Shown piece by piece: positions 1-9,297 of a stretch of DNA of 64,000 nucleotides (its first letter is position 1; each line of letters starts with the position of its first letter). The DNA is from Ideonella livida (lineage in GTDB: Bacteria; Pseudomonadota; Gammaproteobacteria; Burkholderiales; Burkholderiaceae_C). The translations under genes were made by a program, and so were the position numbers. The stretch spans positions 1-64,000 of the forward strand of contig NZ_JAAGOH010000004.1 in assembly GCF_010499455.1 (NCBI RefSeq), given 5' to 3'. The notes under the pieces were generated by a model. That model had not been told where the DNA came from, ran no database searches, and saw only the letters and a list, made by a program, of their open reading frames with translations.

Positions 1-1
1 G

Positions 2-247
2 CCACAGACCAATGGCATGGTCGAGCGGTTCAATGGCCGCTTGGAGCAGGTGCTGCGCACGCACCACTTCAACAGCGCGGAGGATCTGGAGAAGACCCTG
101 CACCGCTATGTGTGGCTCTACAACCAGTACCTGCCACAGAAGGCGCTTGGGCATGAGACGCCCGTGCAGGCGCTCAAACGATGGCGGATCTCACACCCGC
201 ACTTGTTCCTCAAAATGATCAGGAATCATCCGGGACCTGACAAGTAG
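2..247 (+). CDS. IS481-like transposase, C-terminal part only
   Basis: The window opens inside a DDE transposase. The reading frame starting at base 2 gives the block TNGMVERFNGRL, in which the Glu of ERFN is the third catalytic acid of the DDE triad. It is followed by the usual tail with WLYNQYLPQKALGHETP. About 81 residues remain, and the catalytic Asp residues and HTH lie upstream of the window. The stop codon is within a few bases of a possible element end (the sequence CGGGACCTGACA at 231-242 would read TGTCAGGTCCCG on the other strand, and TGT...ACA ends are usual in IS481), so the element probably ends here. Family assignment rests on sequence style only; IS3-type integrase-core elements are the alternative. 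Confidence 0.75.
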   Translation, partial: PQTNGMVERFNGRLEQVLRTHHFNSAEDLEKTLHRYVWLYNQYLPQKALGHETPVQALKRWRISHPHLFLKMIRNHPGPDK

Positions 248-354
248 ACATAAATTCCACTTATGGGGGGCGGATGAAGGCAGTATTTGCACCGCCGAAA
301 TTGCACCTTGTAGACATTCTCAGCTGCCCCCGCCCGCTGTCAACCTACTCCCCC

Positions 355-1239
355 TCACAACTCCGTCCTCAACCTCCACAGCTCCGGGAACAGCACGGTG
401 TCGAGCATCTTGCGCAGGTAGCTGATGCCGCCGGTGCCGCCGGTGCCGCGTTTGAAGCCGATGACGCGCTCGACGGTGGTGAGGTGGCGGAAGCGCCAGA
501 GGCGGAAGGCGTCTTCCAGGTCGGTGAGTTCTTCGCCGAGTTGGTAGAGGTCCCAGTGGGCTTGGGGGGCGCGGTAGACGGTGAGCCAGGCTTGCTGCAC
601 GGCGTCGTCGGCGGCGTAGGGTTGTGTCCAGTCGCGTTGGGTGTGGGTGGCGGGCACGGGGATGCCACGGCGGGCCAGCAGGCGCAGGGCTTCGTCGTAC
701 AGGCTGGGGGCGCGCCACGCGGCCTCTACCGGGGCCAGCAGGTCGGGGCGGTGGGCGTGGGGTTGCAGCATGGCGGCGTTTTTGTTGCCCAGGCTGAACT
801 CAATGCAGCGGTATTGCCAGCTTTGAAAACCGCTGGAGTGGCCCAGGTAGGGGCGGATGGCGGAGTACTCGGGCGGGGTCATGGTGGCCAGCACGTCCCA
901 GGCGTGCACCAGCTGTTCCATGATTTTGGACACCCGGGCCAGCATCTTGAAGGCGGGTTGCAGCTCGTCGCGCCCGATGGCGCCCACGGCGGCGGTCAGC
1001 TCGTGCAGCATGAGCTTCATCCACAGCTCCGAGGTTTGGTGCTGCACGATGAAGAGCATCTCGTTGTGGTCGGGCGAGAGCGGCTTTTGCGCGGTGAGGA
1101 TCTGGTCGAGCTGCAGGTAGTCGCCGTAGCTCATGTCGCGTGAGAAGTCGAGCTGCGCGCCTTCGGTGCGGACGATGGATTCGCCACGGGCGGCGGTGGG
1201 GGTGCCGGCTTCTTCGGCTGGGTGGTAGGGGCAGGACAT
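355..1239 (-). CDS. kynA: tryptophan 2,3-dioxygenase
   Basis: This cytosolic haem enzyme opens the indole ring of L-tryptophan with O2 to give N-formylkynurenine, the first step of the kynurenine pathway. The 294-residue product has the family length. It contains the substrate-pocket motif [13 protein letters not shown], the [13 protein letters not shown] block, and near the C-terminus [22 protein letters not shown], whose His is the expected proximal haem ligand. The ATG at 1239 is preceded by AGGAGA on the minus strand. It is the last gene of the kynB-kynU-kynA order, 91 bp behind kynU, with a strong hairpin in the gap. Identification is very secure. Confidence 0.97.
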   Translation of the reverse strand: MSCPYHPAEEAGTPTAARGESIVRTEGAQLDFSRDMSYGDYLQLDQILTAQKPLSPDHNEMLFIVQHQTSELWMKLMLHELTAAVGAIGRDELQPAFKMLARVSKIMEQLVHAWDVLATMTPPEYSAIRPYLGHSSGFQSWQYRCIEFSLGNKNAAMLQPHAHRPDLLAPVEAAWRAPSLYDEALRLLARRGIPVPATHTQRDWTQPYAADDAVQQAWLTVYRAPQAHWDLYQLGEELTDLEDAFRLWRFRHLTTVERVIGFKRGTGGTGGISYLRKMLDTVLFPELWRLRTEL

Positions 1240-1288
1240 GGCGCGTCTCCTGTTTCGGGCTCAGGGTTGTGTTGTTGTGTGGGGGCGA

Positions 1289-1311
1289 GGCGCCGCAGGG
1301 GTTGCGGCGCC
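1289..1311 (-). other. hairpin between kynU and kynA
   Basis: A perfect 9-bp inverted repeat, GGCGCCGCA and TGCGGCGCC, with a 5-base loop lies in the 91-bp gap between kynU and kynA. No T-run follows it on the minus strand, so it is not a standard intrinsic terminator. An mRNA-processing or 3'-end-protecting role that makes kynA expression differ from kynU is my inference. Confidence 0.4.
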
Positions 1312-1330
1312 GGACATGGGCTCAGTCTCT

Positions 1331-2641
1331 TTAGGTCACAGCGGCTTTGGCCATGAAGCGGGCCTCGCGCCATTCGCCACTGGCCAGCACGTCGGCCAGG
1401 GTTTGGATGGCGTCGAACACGTCCACAAAGCGGGTGTAGAGCGGGGTGAAGCCAAAGCGCAGCAGGTGGGGCTCGGCGGCGGTGCCGTCGCCGGCGCGGT
1501 AGTCGCCAATCACGCCGCGGGCGATCAGGGCCTGCATCACCGCGTAGCCGTCGACCGAGCCATCGGCCGGCACACCCAGCGACACCTGGCTGCCACGCTG
1601 CGCGGGGTCCAGCGGGGTGTGGATGCTCAGGCCGCTGTGGGCCAGTTCTTGGCGCACCAGGGCGATGAACAGCTCAGACAGGGCCACCGACTTGGCGCGC
1701 AGCGCGGCCATGCCGCCCAGGGGTTCGGCGGCCAACACGGTGTTCACCCCGCATTCCAGCGCGGACATGCCGATGACCTGCGGCGTGCCACACAGGTAGC
1801 GCTGCATGCCAGGGGCCGGGCGGTAGCCGGGCTCGAAGACGAAGGGCGCGGCGTGGCCCATCCAGCCTGAGAGGGGCTGCCAGAAGCGGTCCGCATGGCG
1901 CGGGTGGGCCCAGCAGAAGGCCGGGGCGCCGGGGCCGCCGTTCAGGTACTTGTAGCCGCAGCCCACGGCAAAGTCAGCGTTGGCGCCGTTCAGGTCCACC
2001 GGCACGGCGCCGGCGGAGTGGGCCAGGTCCCACAGCATCAGCGCGCCGGCGGCGTGGGCCTGGGCGGTCACGGTGGCCATGTCGGCCATGCGGCCGCTGC
2101 GGTAGTTCACCTGGGTGAGCATCAGCACGGCCACGTCAGCGGCCTGGGCCAGGCGGGCCGGGATGGCGTCGATCTCGTGCAGCTCCAGCACCATGCCGTG
2201 CTGGGCGGCCACCGATTCAGCGATGTAGAGGTCGGTGGGGAAGTTGCTGCGCTCAGACACGATGACCCGGCGCGCCGGGTCGTTGGCCTGGGCGATGCGG
2301 GCGGCGGCACTCAGCACCTTGAACAGGTTGACCGAGGTGGAGTCGGCCACCACCAGCTCGCCCGGGGCGGCGCCCACCAGGCGGCCGATCTTGTCGCCCA
2401 CGCGGCGCGGCAGGTCGATCCAGCCGGCGCTGTTCCAGCTGCGGATCAGGCCTTGGCCCCATTCCTGTGTCACCACGTCTTGCACGCGGGCGGCGGTGGC
2501 GCGGGGCAGCACGCCCAGCGAGTTGCCGTCGAGGTAGTTCACGCCGGCGGGCAGGTCGAACTGCTCGCGCAGCGGGGCCAGGGGGTCGGCGGCGTCACGG
2601 GCGGCGCAGGCGGCGCGGGTCAGGTTTTGGGGGGCGGTCAT
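1331..2641 (-). CDS. kynU: kynureninase
   Basis: This PLP enzyme splits kynurenine into anthranilate and alanine. The 436-residue product carries the N-terminal block YLDGNSLG, the aspartate-containing [17 protein letters not shown], and the Schiff-base lysine region [19 protein letters not shown]. The C-terminus has [15 protein letters not shown], typical of the family. The frame also opens at a GTG at 2683 inside kynB, but the ATG at 2641 leaves a 19-bp gap to the kynB stop and starts just before the conserved region, so I prefer it. With kynB upstream and kynA downstream it delivers anthranilate to the divergent CoA pathway. Confidence 0.96.
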   Translation of the reverse strand: MTAPQNLTRAACAARDAADPLAPLREQFDLPAGVNYLDGNSLGVLPRATAARVQDVVTQEWGQGLIRSWNSAGWIDLPRRVGDKIGRLVGAAPGELVVADSTSVNLFKVLSAAARIAQANDPARRVIVSERSNFPTDLYIAESVAAQHGMVLELHEIDAIPARLAQAADVAVLMLTQVNYRSGRMADMATVTAQAHAAGALMLWDLAHSAGAVPVDLNGANADFAVGCGYKYLNGGPGAPAFCWAHPRHADRFWQPLSGWMGHAAPFVFEPGYRPAPGMQRYLCGTPQVIGMSALECGVNTVLAAEPLGGMAALRAKSVALSELFIALVRQELAHSGLSIHTPLDPAQRGSQVSLGVPADGSVDGYAVMQALIARGVIGDYRAGDGTAAEPHLLRFGFTPLYTRFVDVFDAIQTLADVLASGEWREARFMAKAAVT

Positions 2642-2660
2642 GGATGGGGGCTCCACGGGG

Positions 2661-3293
2661 TCAAAGGGAACGGAGGACGGCACGCACCGGCGAGGCGCAG
2701 GCGCCGGCCAGCTTCAGGGGCAGGGCAATCAGCTCGTAGTCGCCGGCGGGCACGGCGTCGAGCACCAGGTTTTCCAGCACACGCAGGTCGCGCTGGCGCA
2801 GCACCTGGTGGGCGTCCAGGGTTTTGCTGTCGCCGGGGTCCACGCTGGGGGTGTCAATGCCCACCAGGCGCACGCCTTGGTCGGCCAGCCAGGTCAGGGT
2901 CTCAGGCGCGTAGGCGCTGAAGGCGGGGTTCCACACCGTGTCGGCCTGCGCGCAGGTGCGCACCAGCACGCGGGGCGGCAGGCCGGCGGCGGCGTGGCGC
3001 AGGTGCTCGATGGTGATGAGCGGGCCGCAGCCGATGGCGTGGATCACGCGGCAAGGGCCCAGGTAGGCGTGCAGGTCGACCGCGTCAATGGCGGGGGCGT
3101 CGTTGGCGTAGTGCAGGGGGGCGTCGGCGTGGGCGCCCACGTGGGGCGACATCGTCATGGCGCTGAGGTTGACCGGGCAGCCGGGCGCGAGCCGGGCCGT
3201 CCAGCGCAGGGCGTAGGGCTCGTCGCCGGGAAAGATCGGCGCGTCGGCACTCACCAGGGGTGAGATGTCGTACAGGGTGGGCGGCTGTTTCAT
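2661..3293 (-). CDS. kynB: kynurenine formamidase
   Basis: This metal-dependent hydrolase removes the formyl group from N-formylkynurenine. The 210 residues match the usual KynB length. The metal-site motif [14 protein letters not shown] is intact (HxGxHxD type), as are the N-terminal [18 protein letters not shown] and the later [12 protein letters not shown]. It is the first kyn gene on this strand, 77 bp downstream of the MarR gene, and a 22-bp palindrome lies in that gap. No clear ribosome binding site is visible ahead of the ATG. Confidence 0.96.
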   Translation of the reverse strand: MKQPPTLYDISPLVSADAPIFPGDEPYALRWTARLAPGCPVNLSAMTMSPHVGAHADAPLHYANDAPAIDAVDLHAYLGPCRVIHAIGCGPLITIEHLRHAAAGLPPRVLVRTCAQADTVWNPAFSAYAPETLTWLADQGVRLVGIDTPSVDPGDSKTLDAHQVLRQRDLRVLENLVLDAVPAGDYELIALPLKLAGACASPVRAVLRSL

Positions 3294-3337
3294 GGGGGCG
3301 GCAAGGTAAGGGCGTTGGGCGAGGCGTGGTGTCGGTT

Positions 3338-3359
3338 ATTTCCAACGGGGGGTGGAAAT
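3338..3359. promoter_or_regulatory. palindromic operator candidate ahead of kynB
   Basis: Perfect inverted arms ATTTCCA (3338-3344) and TGGAAAT (3353-3359) flank an 8-bp G-rich spacer in the gap between the MarR gene and kynB. The dyad sits 45-66 bp upstream of the kynB start, where an operator controlling kynB-kynU-kynA would be expected. Which protein binds is unknown; the adjacent MarR protein is one candidate, but its presumed own sites at 4003-4038 look different. Confidence 0.4.
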
Positions 3360-3370
3360 CCCGGGCCGTC

Positions 3371-3913
3371 TCAGCGTTCGGGCGGCGCGCTTTGGCCCAG
3401 CCGGGCACGGGCCACGCCCAGCAGGTCATAGAGCTGCTGCTGCTCGGCATGGGGCAGGCCGGCAAACAGGGCTTGCAGCCAGCCTTCGTGCTCTGCTGCC
3501 ATGGTGGCGAAGTGGGCGCGGCCGGCGTCGCTCAGGCGCACGCGCCAAGAGCGGCCGTCGTCGGGGTCGGGCTGGCGCTCCACCAGCCCTTCAGCCTCCA
3601 GCTGGGTGGTCAGGCCGGTGACGTTGCCGCCTGTCACCATCAGGCAGCGGGAGAGGGCGCTCATGCGCAGACCCTCGGGGTGGCGCTCCAGCTGGGCCAG
3701 GTAGTCAAAGCGCGCCAACGAGGTGCCAAAGCGCTCGCGCAGCCGGGTGCGGATCTCCTGCTCAATCTGCGTGGTGAGCGAGAGCAAGCGTAGCCAGGTG
3801 CGCACGGCCAGGTGGTCGTCTTCGGCGGAGCGGGTTTCCAGGCCCAGGTGGTGGGCCGGCGGCACTTGCGGGTCAGACGGGGCGGGTTCAGCGGGAGGGG
3901 CGTTTTCGCTCAT
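3371..3913 (-). CDS. MarR-family transcriptional regulator
   Basis: This is a winged-helix regulator of about 180 residues. After a Pro-rich start it has a MarR core: LARFDYLAQLERHPEGLRMSAL leads into the recognition helix region RCLMVTGGNVTGLTTQLE, and the wing contains RQPDPDDGRSWRVRLSDAGR, the DxRxxxVxLT-type wing motif. The frame reaches a GTG at 3922, but the ATG at 3913 is equally good. It is transcribed away from the 2-aminobenzoyl-CoA operon across a 168-bp region with two operator-like repeats, so it is probably the repressor of that operon, with an aromatic CoA thioester as likely inducer (inference). It could also read through into kynB. Confidence 0.85.
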   Translation of the reverse strand: MSENAPPAEPAPSDPQVPPAHHLGLETRSAEDDHLAVRTWLRLLSLTTQIEQEIRTRLRERFGTSLARFDYLAQLERHPEGLRMSALSRCLMVTGGNVTGLTTQLEAEGLVERQPDPDDGRSWRVRLSDAGRAHFATMAAEHEGWLQALFAGLPHAEQQQLYDLLGVARARLGQSAPPER

Positions 3914-4002
3914 GGCAGACACGGGCCGGGCCCGGCGCAGATGGGGTGAGAGCAGGGGGTGAGAGCCGGCGATGAGAGGCGGGAGCGGGCTCAGGGTTTC
4001 AA

Positions 4003-4038
4003 TTTACTTCAGTTATAAAGCTTTAGTCCTAAACTAAA
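4003..4038. promoter_or_regulatory. two tandem MarR-type operator candidates
   Basis: In the AT-rich part of the divergent region two 17-bp dyads are placed 19 bp apart. Site A (4003-4019) is TTTACT-N5-TATAAA, imperfect; site B (4022-4038) is TTTAGT-N5-ACTAAA, a perfect inverted repeat. Both share TTTA-N9-TAAA. They lie 44-79 bp upstream of the monooxygenase start and 90-125 bp upstream of the MarR start, so occupancy could shut both promoters. The sequence shows the repeats; binding is inferred. Confidence 0.55.
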
Positions 4039-4081
4039 ACCCGAAGGCCCGGCGGTCCCGGGCGAGGAAAGAGCACCCGCG

Positions 4082-6466
4082 ATGAAGATCGTCTGCATCG
4101 GTGGCGGCCCCGCCGGCCTGTACTTCGCGCTGTTGATGAAGCAGCTGGACCCGGCCCACGACATCACCGTGGTCGAGCGCAACCGCCCCTACGACACCTT
4201 CGGCTGGGGCGTGGTGTTCTCGGACGCCACCATGGACCACATGCGCCAGTGGGACGGCGTGACCGCCGACCAGATCCAGCAGGCCTTCAACCACTGGGAC
4301 GACATCGAGCTGCTGTTCAAGGGCCGCACCATCCGCTCGGGCGGCCACGGCTTCGTGGGCATCGGCCGCAAGAAGCTGCTCAACATCCTGCAGGCCCGCT
4401 GCGAGGCCCTGGGCGTGAAGCTGGTCTTCGAGACCGAGGCCGACTCCGATCTGGACTACCCCGACGCCGACCTGGTCATCGCCAGCGACGGGATCAACTC
4501 CCGCGTGCGCAGCCGCTACGCCGAGGTCTTCAAGCCCGACATCGTCACCCGCCCCAACCGCTACATCTGGCTGGGCACCCAGCGCCTGTACGACGCCTTC
4601 ACCTTTGATTTCCAGCGCACCGAGCACGGCTGGTTCCAGGCGCACATCTACAAGTTCGACGAGACCACCAGCACCTTCATCGTCGAGTGCCCCGAGCACG
4701 TCTGGCTGGCGCACGGCCTGGACCGGGCCGATCCGGCCGACTCGATCGCCTTTTGCGAGCGCCTGTTCGCCGACAACCTGCAGGGCCACGCGCTGATGAG
4801 CAACGCGCGCCACCTGCGCGGCTCGGCCTGGCTGAACTTCCAGCGCGTGGTCTGCGGCCAGTGGTGGCTGAAGAACCAGCATGGCAGCCATGTGGTGCTG
4901 ATGGGCGACGCGGTGCACACCGCGCACTTCGCGATCGGCTCGGGCACCAAGCTGGCGCTGGAGGACGCGATCGAGCTGGTGCGCCAGTTCAAGCGCCTGG
5001 GCGACCGGCCCGAGCAGATCGGCGCGGTGCTCTCCAGCTACCAGGCCGAGCGCAGCGTCGAGACCCTGCGCATCCAGAACGCCGCCTGGAACGCGATGGA
5101 GTGGTTCGAGGTCTGCGGCCAGCGCTACTGCGACCAGCTCGAGCCCGAGCAGTTCATGTACTCCATGCTGACCCGCAGCCAGCGCATCAGCCACGAGAAC
5201 CTGCGCCTGCGCGACGCCGGCTGGCTGGAGGGCTACGAGCGCTGGTTCGCGCAGCGCGCCCTGGAGCAGGCCGGCGTGGCGGCGCCCGCCGCCACGGCCA
5301 AGCCCACCCCGCCCATGTTCACCCCCTACCGCCTGCGCGGGCTGACGCTGAAGAACCGCGTGGTGGTCTCGCCCATGGCCCAGTACAGCGCGGTGGACGG
5401 CGTGGTGGGCGACTACCACCTGGTCCATCTGGGTGCCCGCGCCCTGGGCGGCGCCGCCCTGGTGATGGCCGAGATGACCTGCACCAGCCCCGAGGCCCGC
5501 ATCACACCCGGCTGCCCCGGCCTGTGGACCGATGAGCAGGGCGCCGCCTGGGCCCGCATCGTCGACTGGGTGCACGCCCACAGCGACGCCGCCATCGGCG
5601 TGCAGATCGGCCATGCCGGCCCCAAGGGCTCCACCTGCGCGCCCTGGCAGGGCGGCGGCATGGACCAGGCCTTGCCGGAAGGGGAAGGGCAGGGTGACGG
5701 TCTGCGCAACTGGGGCCTGTTGGCCGCCAGCGCCCAGCCCTACCTGCCCGACGGCCAGGTGCCCCGCGCCATGACCCGCGCCGACATGGACCGGGTCAAG
5801 ACCGACTTCGTCGCCGCCGCCGGCCGGGCGGCCCAGGCCGGCTTCGACTGGCTGGAGCTGCACTGCGCCCACGGCTACCTGCTGTCGAGCTTCCTGTCGC
5901 CGCTGACCAACCACCGCCAGGACGAGCACGGCGGCCCGCTGGAGAACCGCCTGCGCTACCCGCTGGAGGTGGCCGCCGCGGTGCGCGCCGCCTGGCCGGC
6001 CGACCGGCCGATGTCGGTGCGCATCTCGGCCCACGACTGGGTGGCCGGCGGCAACACCCCGGCCGAGGCGGTGGCCATGGCGAAGGCCTTCAAGGCGGTG
6101 GGCGTGGACCTGGTGGACGTGTCCTCGGGCCAGGTCTCGCCCGATCAAAAGCCCACCTACGGCCGCATGTACCAGACCCCGTTTGCCGACCGGGTGCGGC
6201 AGGAGGCCGGCATCGCCACCATGGCGGTGGGCGCGATCAGCGAGGCCGACCACGTCAACGCCATCATCGCCGCCGGCCGCGCCGACCTGTGCGCGGTGGG
6301 CCGCCCGCACCTGGCCAACCCGGCCTGGACCCTGGCCGAGGCCGCCCGCATCGGCCACACCCCGATCCGCTGGCCGCGCCAGCTGGTGTCGGGCAAGTCG
6401 CAGATGGAGTCGCTGGCCCAGCGCGCCGCCCAGCAGGCGGCCCAGGCGGCGGGGGGCGCCAAGTGA
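4082..6466 (+). CDS. 2-aminobenzoyl-CoA monooxygenase/reductase (bifunctional)
   Basis: This is a two-domain flavoprotein of 794 residues. Residues 1 to about 395 form an FAD monooxygenase of the salicylyl-CoA/anthraniloyl-CoA 5-hydroxylase type, with the dinucleotide motif [10 protein letters not shown] and the second FAD motif [21 protein letters not shown]. Residues from about 410 form an Old Yellow Enzyme-like FMN oxidoreductase ([44 protein letters not shown]). In Azoarcus evansii the homologous enzyme hydroxylates and then reduces 2-aminobenzoyl-CoA, dearomatizing it. The kyn genes alongside supply anthranilate, which favours this substrate over salicylyl-CoA. GAGGAAAG precedes the ATG. 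Its stop overlaps the next start by 4 bp. Confidence 0.9.
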   Translation: MKIVCIGGGPAGLYFALLMKQLDPAHDITVVERNRPYDTFGWGVVFSDATMDHMRQWDGVTADQIQQAFNHWDDIELLFKGRTIRSGGHGFVGIGRKKLLNILQARCEALGVKLVFETEADSDLDYPDADLVIASDGINSRVRSRYAEVFKPDIVTRPNRYIWLGTQRLYDAFTFDFQRTEHGWFQAHIYKFDETTSTFIVECPEHVWLAHGLDRADPADSIAFCERLFADNLQGHALMSNARHLRGSAWLNFQRVVCGQWWLKNQHGSHVVLMGDAVHTAHFAIGSGTKLALEDAIELVRQFKRLGDRPEQIGAVLSSYQAERSVETLRIQNAAWNAMEWFEVCGQRYCDQLEPEQFMYSMLTRSQRISHENLRLRDAGWLEGYERWFAQRALEQAGVAAPAATAKPTPPMFTPYRLRGLTLKNRVVVSPMAQYSAVDGVVGDYHLVHLGARALGGAALVMAEMTCTSPEARITPGCPGLWTDEQGAAWARIVDWVHAHSDAAIGVQIGHAGPKGSTCAPWQGGGMDQALPEGEGQGDGLRNWGLLAASAQPYLPDGQVPRAMTRADMDRVKTDFVAAAGRAAQAGFDWLELHCAHGYLLSSFLSPLTNHRQDEHGGPLENRLRYPLEVAAAVRAAWPADRPMSVRISAHDWVAGGNTPAEAVAMAKAFKAVGVDLVDVSSGQVSPDQKPTYGRMYQTPFADRVRQEAGIATMAVGAISEADHVNAIIAAGRADLCAVGRPHLANPAWTLAEAARIGHTPIRWPRQLVSGKSQMESLAQRAAQQAAQAAGGAK

Positions 6467-7239
6467 GCGGCCCGCTGAGCGACCGCCACGTGCTGGTCAC
6501 CGGCGCGGCGCGCGGCATCGGGGCCGCCATCGCCCAGCGCCTGGCCGCCGACGGCGCCCGCCTGACCCTGCTGGGCCGCCGCCCCGACGCGCTGGCCGCG
6601 CTGTGCCAGGCCTTGCCCGGCAGCGGCCACCACTGGGTGATGGCCGATGTGGCCGACGAGGCCCAGGTGCAGACCGCCTTCGCCCAGGCCCGCGAGCGCC
6701 AGGGCCTGTTGCACGGCCTGGTCAACAACGCCGGCCAGGCCGAGAGCGCGCCGCTGCACCGCACCTCCAGCGCGCTGTGGCAGCAGATGCTGGCGGTCAA
6801 CCTGACCGGCACCTTCCTGTGCTGCCGCGAGGCGCTGCCCGACCTGCGCGCCGCCGCCGGCCTGGGCCGCATCGTCAACATCGCCAGCACCGCCGGCCAG
6901 CGCGGCTACGCCTACGTGGCGGCCTACAGCGCGGCCAAGCACGGCGTGGTGGGCCTGACCCGCTCGCTGGCGCTGGAGCTGGCCAGCAGCGGCGTCACCG
7001 TCAACGCGGTCTGCCCCGGCTACACCGACACCGACATCCTGCGCGAGAGCGTGGCCAACGTGGTCGCCAAGACCGGCCGCACGCCCGAGCAGGCCCTGGC
7101 CGAGTTCGCGGCCAGCAACCCGCAGCGCCGCATCGTCCAGCCCGCCCAGGTCGCCGACACGGTGGCCTGGCTGATGGGCGAGGGCGCCGCGGCCATCACC
7201 GGCCAGTGCCTGTCCGTCTCCGGCGGCGAAGTCATGTGA
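6463..7239 (+). CDS. short-chain dehydrogenase (3-hydroxyacyl-CoA type)
   Basis: A 258-residue classical SDR with the cofactor motif TGAARGIG, the NNAG motif, and the catalytic Ser-Tyr-Lys set in IVNIASTAG and YSAAKHG. The GTG at 6463 overlaps the preceding TGA (GTGA), which fixes the start by translational coupling; the frame is open further upstream only inside the previous gene. In the operon it most likely oxidizes a hydroxyacyl-CoA intermediate made after dearomatization and hydration of the ring. The exact substrate cannot be read from the sequence. Confidence 0.85.
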   Translation: MSGPLSDRHVLVTGAARGIGAAIAQRLAADGARLTLLGRRPDALAALCQALPGSGHHWVMADVADEAQVQTAFAQARERQGLLHGLVNNAGQAESAPLHRTSSALWQQMLAVNLTGTFLCCREALPDLRAAAGLGRIVNIASTAGQRGYAYVAAYSAAKHGVVGLTRSLALELASSGVTVNAVCPGYTDTDILRESVANVVAKTGRTPEQALAEFAASNPQRRIVQPAQVADTVAWLMGEGAAAITGQCLSVSGGEVM

Positions 7240-7259
7240 GCCCCCCCTTGAGGATCCCC

Positions 7260-8126
7260 ATGAGCCACACCCCTTCCTCCCCCGACATCGACCCCGGTCT
7301 GCTGGCCGGCAACCGCCGCCCCCTGGCCGGCTACCAGGCCACCCACTTCCGCTTTGAAGTGGCCGGCGCGGTCGCCACCATCACCCTCAACCGCCCCGAG
7401 CGCAAGAACCCGCTGACCTTCGAGAGCTACGCCGAGCTGCGCGACCTGTTTCGCGCCATGAAGCACGCCCACGATGTCCACGCGGTGGTGCTGGTCGGCG
7501 CGGGCGACAACTTCTGCTCCGGCGGCGACGTGCACGAGATCATCGGCCCGCTGGTGCGCCTGCCCGCGCCCGAGCTGCTGATGTTCACCCGCATGACCGG
7601 CGACCTGGTGGCCGCGATGCGCGCCTGCCCGCAGCCCATCGTGGCCGCGCTGGACGGCGTGTGCGCCGGCGCCGGCGCCATCCTGGCCATGGCCTCGGAC
7701 CTGCGCCTGGGCACCGCGCGCAGCAAGACCGCCTTCCTGTTCAACCGGGTCGGCCTGGCCGGCTGCGACATGGGCGCCTGCGCCATCCTGCCGCGGCTCA
7801 TCGGCCAGGGCCGCGCCAGCGAGCTGCTCTACACCGGCCGCTCTCTGGGCGGCGAAGAGGGCGAGCGCTGGGGCTGGCTCAACCGCCTGGTCGCCCCCGA
7901 AGCCCTGCTGGACGAGGCCCGGGCCCTGGCCGCCAGCCTGTGCGAGGGCCCCACCTTCGCCAACGGCATCACCAAGACCATGCTCCACCAGGAGTGGGCG
8001 ATGACCGTGGACCAGGCCATCGAAGCCGAGGCCCAGGCCCAGGCCCTGTGCATGCTGACCCAGGACTTCCGCCGCGCCTACGAGGCCTTCGCCGCCAAGC
8101 AGAAGCCCGTCTTCGAAGGGAACTGA
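7260..8126 (+). CDS. enoyl-CoA hydratase/isomerase family protein
   Basis: This 288-residue crotonase-fold protein has the oxyanion-hole segments [20 protein letters not shown] and [21 protein letters not shown], the latter in the position of the family GxCxGGG region. [14 protein letters not shown] marks the fold start and is preceded by about 35 extra residues. The ATG at 7260 follows TTGAGG. Its job is probably hydration or hydrolytic ring opening of the alicyclic CoA ester made by the monooxygenase/reductase; which of the two cannot be decided by eye. Confidence 0.88.
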   Translation: MSHTPSSPDIDPGLLAGNRRPLAGYQATHFRFEVAGAVATITLNRPERKNPLTFESYAELRDLFRAMKHAHDVHAVVLVGAGDNFCSGGDVHEIIGPLVRLPAPELLMFTRMTGDLVAAMRACPQPIVAALDGVCAGAGAILAMASDLRLGTARSKTAFLFNRVGLAGCDMGACAILPRLIGQGRASELLYTGRSLGGEEGERWGWLNRLVAPEALLDEARALAASLCEGPTFANGITKTMLHQEWAMTVDQAIEAEAQAQALCMLTQDFRRAYEAFAAKQKPVFEGN

Positions 8127-8130
8127 CCCG

Positions 8131-9297
8131 ATGAGCGACACCGCCTACCTCGACTGGCCATTCCTGGAAGACCGCCACCGCGCGCTGGCCCGTGAGCTGG
8201 ACGCCTGGGCCACCGCCCACGTGCCCCACGAGCACGGCCCCGATGTGGACGCCGAGTGCCGCGCCCTGGTCAAGTCCCTGGGCGCCGCCGGCTGGCTGCG
8301 GCACGCGGTGGGCGGCACCGCCCACGGCGGCGCGGCCGACGTGATCGACACCCGCAGCATCTGCCTGGTGCGCGAGACCCTGGCCCGCCACAGCGGCCTG
8401 GCCGACTTCGCCTTCGCGATGCAGGGCCTGGGCTCGGGCGCGATCAGCCTGGCCGGCACGCCCGAGCAGCGCGCCGCCTGGCTGCCCAAGGTGGCCGCCG
8501 GCGAGGCGATCAGCGCCTTCGCGCTGTCCGAGCCCGAGGCCGGCTCGGATGTCGCCGCCATGGCCTGTGCCGCGCGCGCCGAGGGCGAGCACTACATCAT
8601 CGACGGCGAGAAGACCTGGATCAGCAACGGCGGCATCGCCGATGTCTACGTCGTCTTTGCCCGCACGGGCGAGGCGCCGGGGTCGCGCGGCATCAGCGCC
8701 TTCATCGTGCCGGCCGGCACGCCCGGCTTCGAGATCGCCGAGCGCATCGACGTGATCGCCCCGCACCCGCTGGCCCGGCTGCGCTTCACCAACTGCCGGG
8801 TGCCGGCCAGCGCCCGCATCGGCGCCCCGGGCGAGGGCTTCAAGGTGGCGATGCGCACGCTGGACGTGTTCCGCACCTCGGTGGCCGCCGCCGCGCTGGG
8901 CTTTGCCCGCCGCGCGCTGGACGAGGGCCTGCACCGCGCCACCACCCGCAAGATGTTCGGCGGCGTGCTGGCCGACTTCCAGCTCACCCAGGCCAAGCTG
9001 GCCCAGATGGCCACCACCATCGACTCGGCCGCGCTGCTGACCTACCGCGCCGCCTGGCAGCGCGACCAGGGCCGCCCCGTCACCCGCGAGGCCGCGATGG
9101 CCAAGATGGTGGCCACCGAGGGCGCCCAGCAGGTGATCGATGCCGCGGTGCAGCTGTGGGGCGGCCTGGGCGTGGTCAGCGAAGTGCCGGTCGAGCGCCT
9201 GTACCGCGAGATCCGCGCGCTGCGCATCTACGAAGGGGCGACCGAGGTGCAGCAACTCATCATCGCCCGCGAACTGCTGAAGGGGGTTGGCACATGA
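8131..9297 (+). CDS. acyl-CoA dehydrogenase
   Basis: This FAD enzyme of 388 residues, usual length, oxidizes an acyl-CoA to the enoyl-CoA. Family blocks are [37 protein letters not shown], and the C-terminal [25 protein letters not shown]. The Glu of YEGATE is the usual catalytic base position in many members. It starts 4 bp after the hydratase gene and ends in an ATGA overlap with the CoA ligase, so it belongs to the same transcript. It would act on a ring-opened dicarboxyl-CoA or on the alicyclic intermediate. Confidence 0.92.
   Translation: MSDTAYLDWPFLEDRHRALARELDAWATAHVPHEHGPDVDAECRALVKSLGAAGWLRHAVGGTAHGGAADVIDTRSICLVRETLARHSGLADFAFAMQGLGSGAISLAGTPEQRAAWLPKVAAGEAISAFALSEPEAGSDVAAMACAARAEGEHYIIDGEKTWISNGGIADVYVVFARTGEAPGSRGISAFIVPAGTPGFEIAERIDVIAPHPLARLRFTNCRVPASARIGAPGEGFKVAMRTLDVFRTSVAAAALGFARRALDEGLHRATTRKMFGGVLADFQLTQAKLAQMATTIDSAALLTYRAAWQRDQGRPVTREAAMAKMVATEGAQQVIDAAVQLWGGLGVVSEVPVERLYREIRALRIYEGATEVQQLIIARELLKGVGT

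Noticed and set aside
274-1143. Long plus-strand open frame across kynA
   Set aside because: It lies antisense to kynA, has the Ala/Gly/Val/His-rich composition of a GC-rich shadow frame, and kynA is unmistakable.
4034-6358. 774-codon minus-strand open frame under the monooxygenase/reductase
   Set aside because: A shadow of the coding strand in high-GC DNA; low-complexity composition and no domain, while the plus-strand frame has intact flavoprotein motifs.
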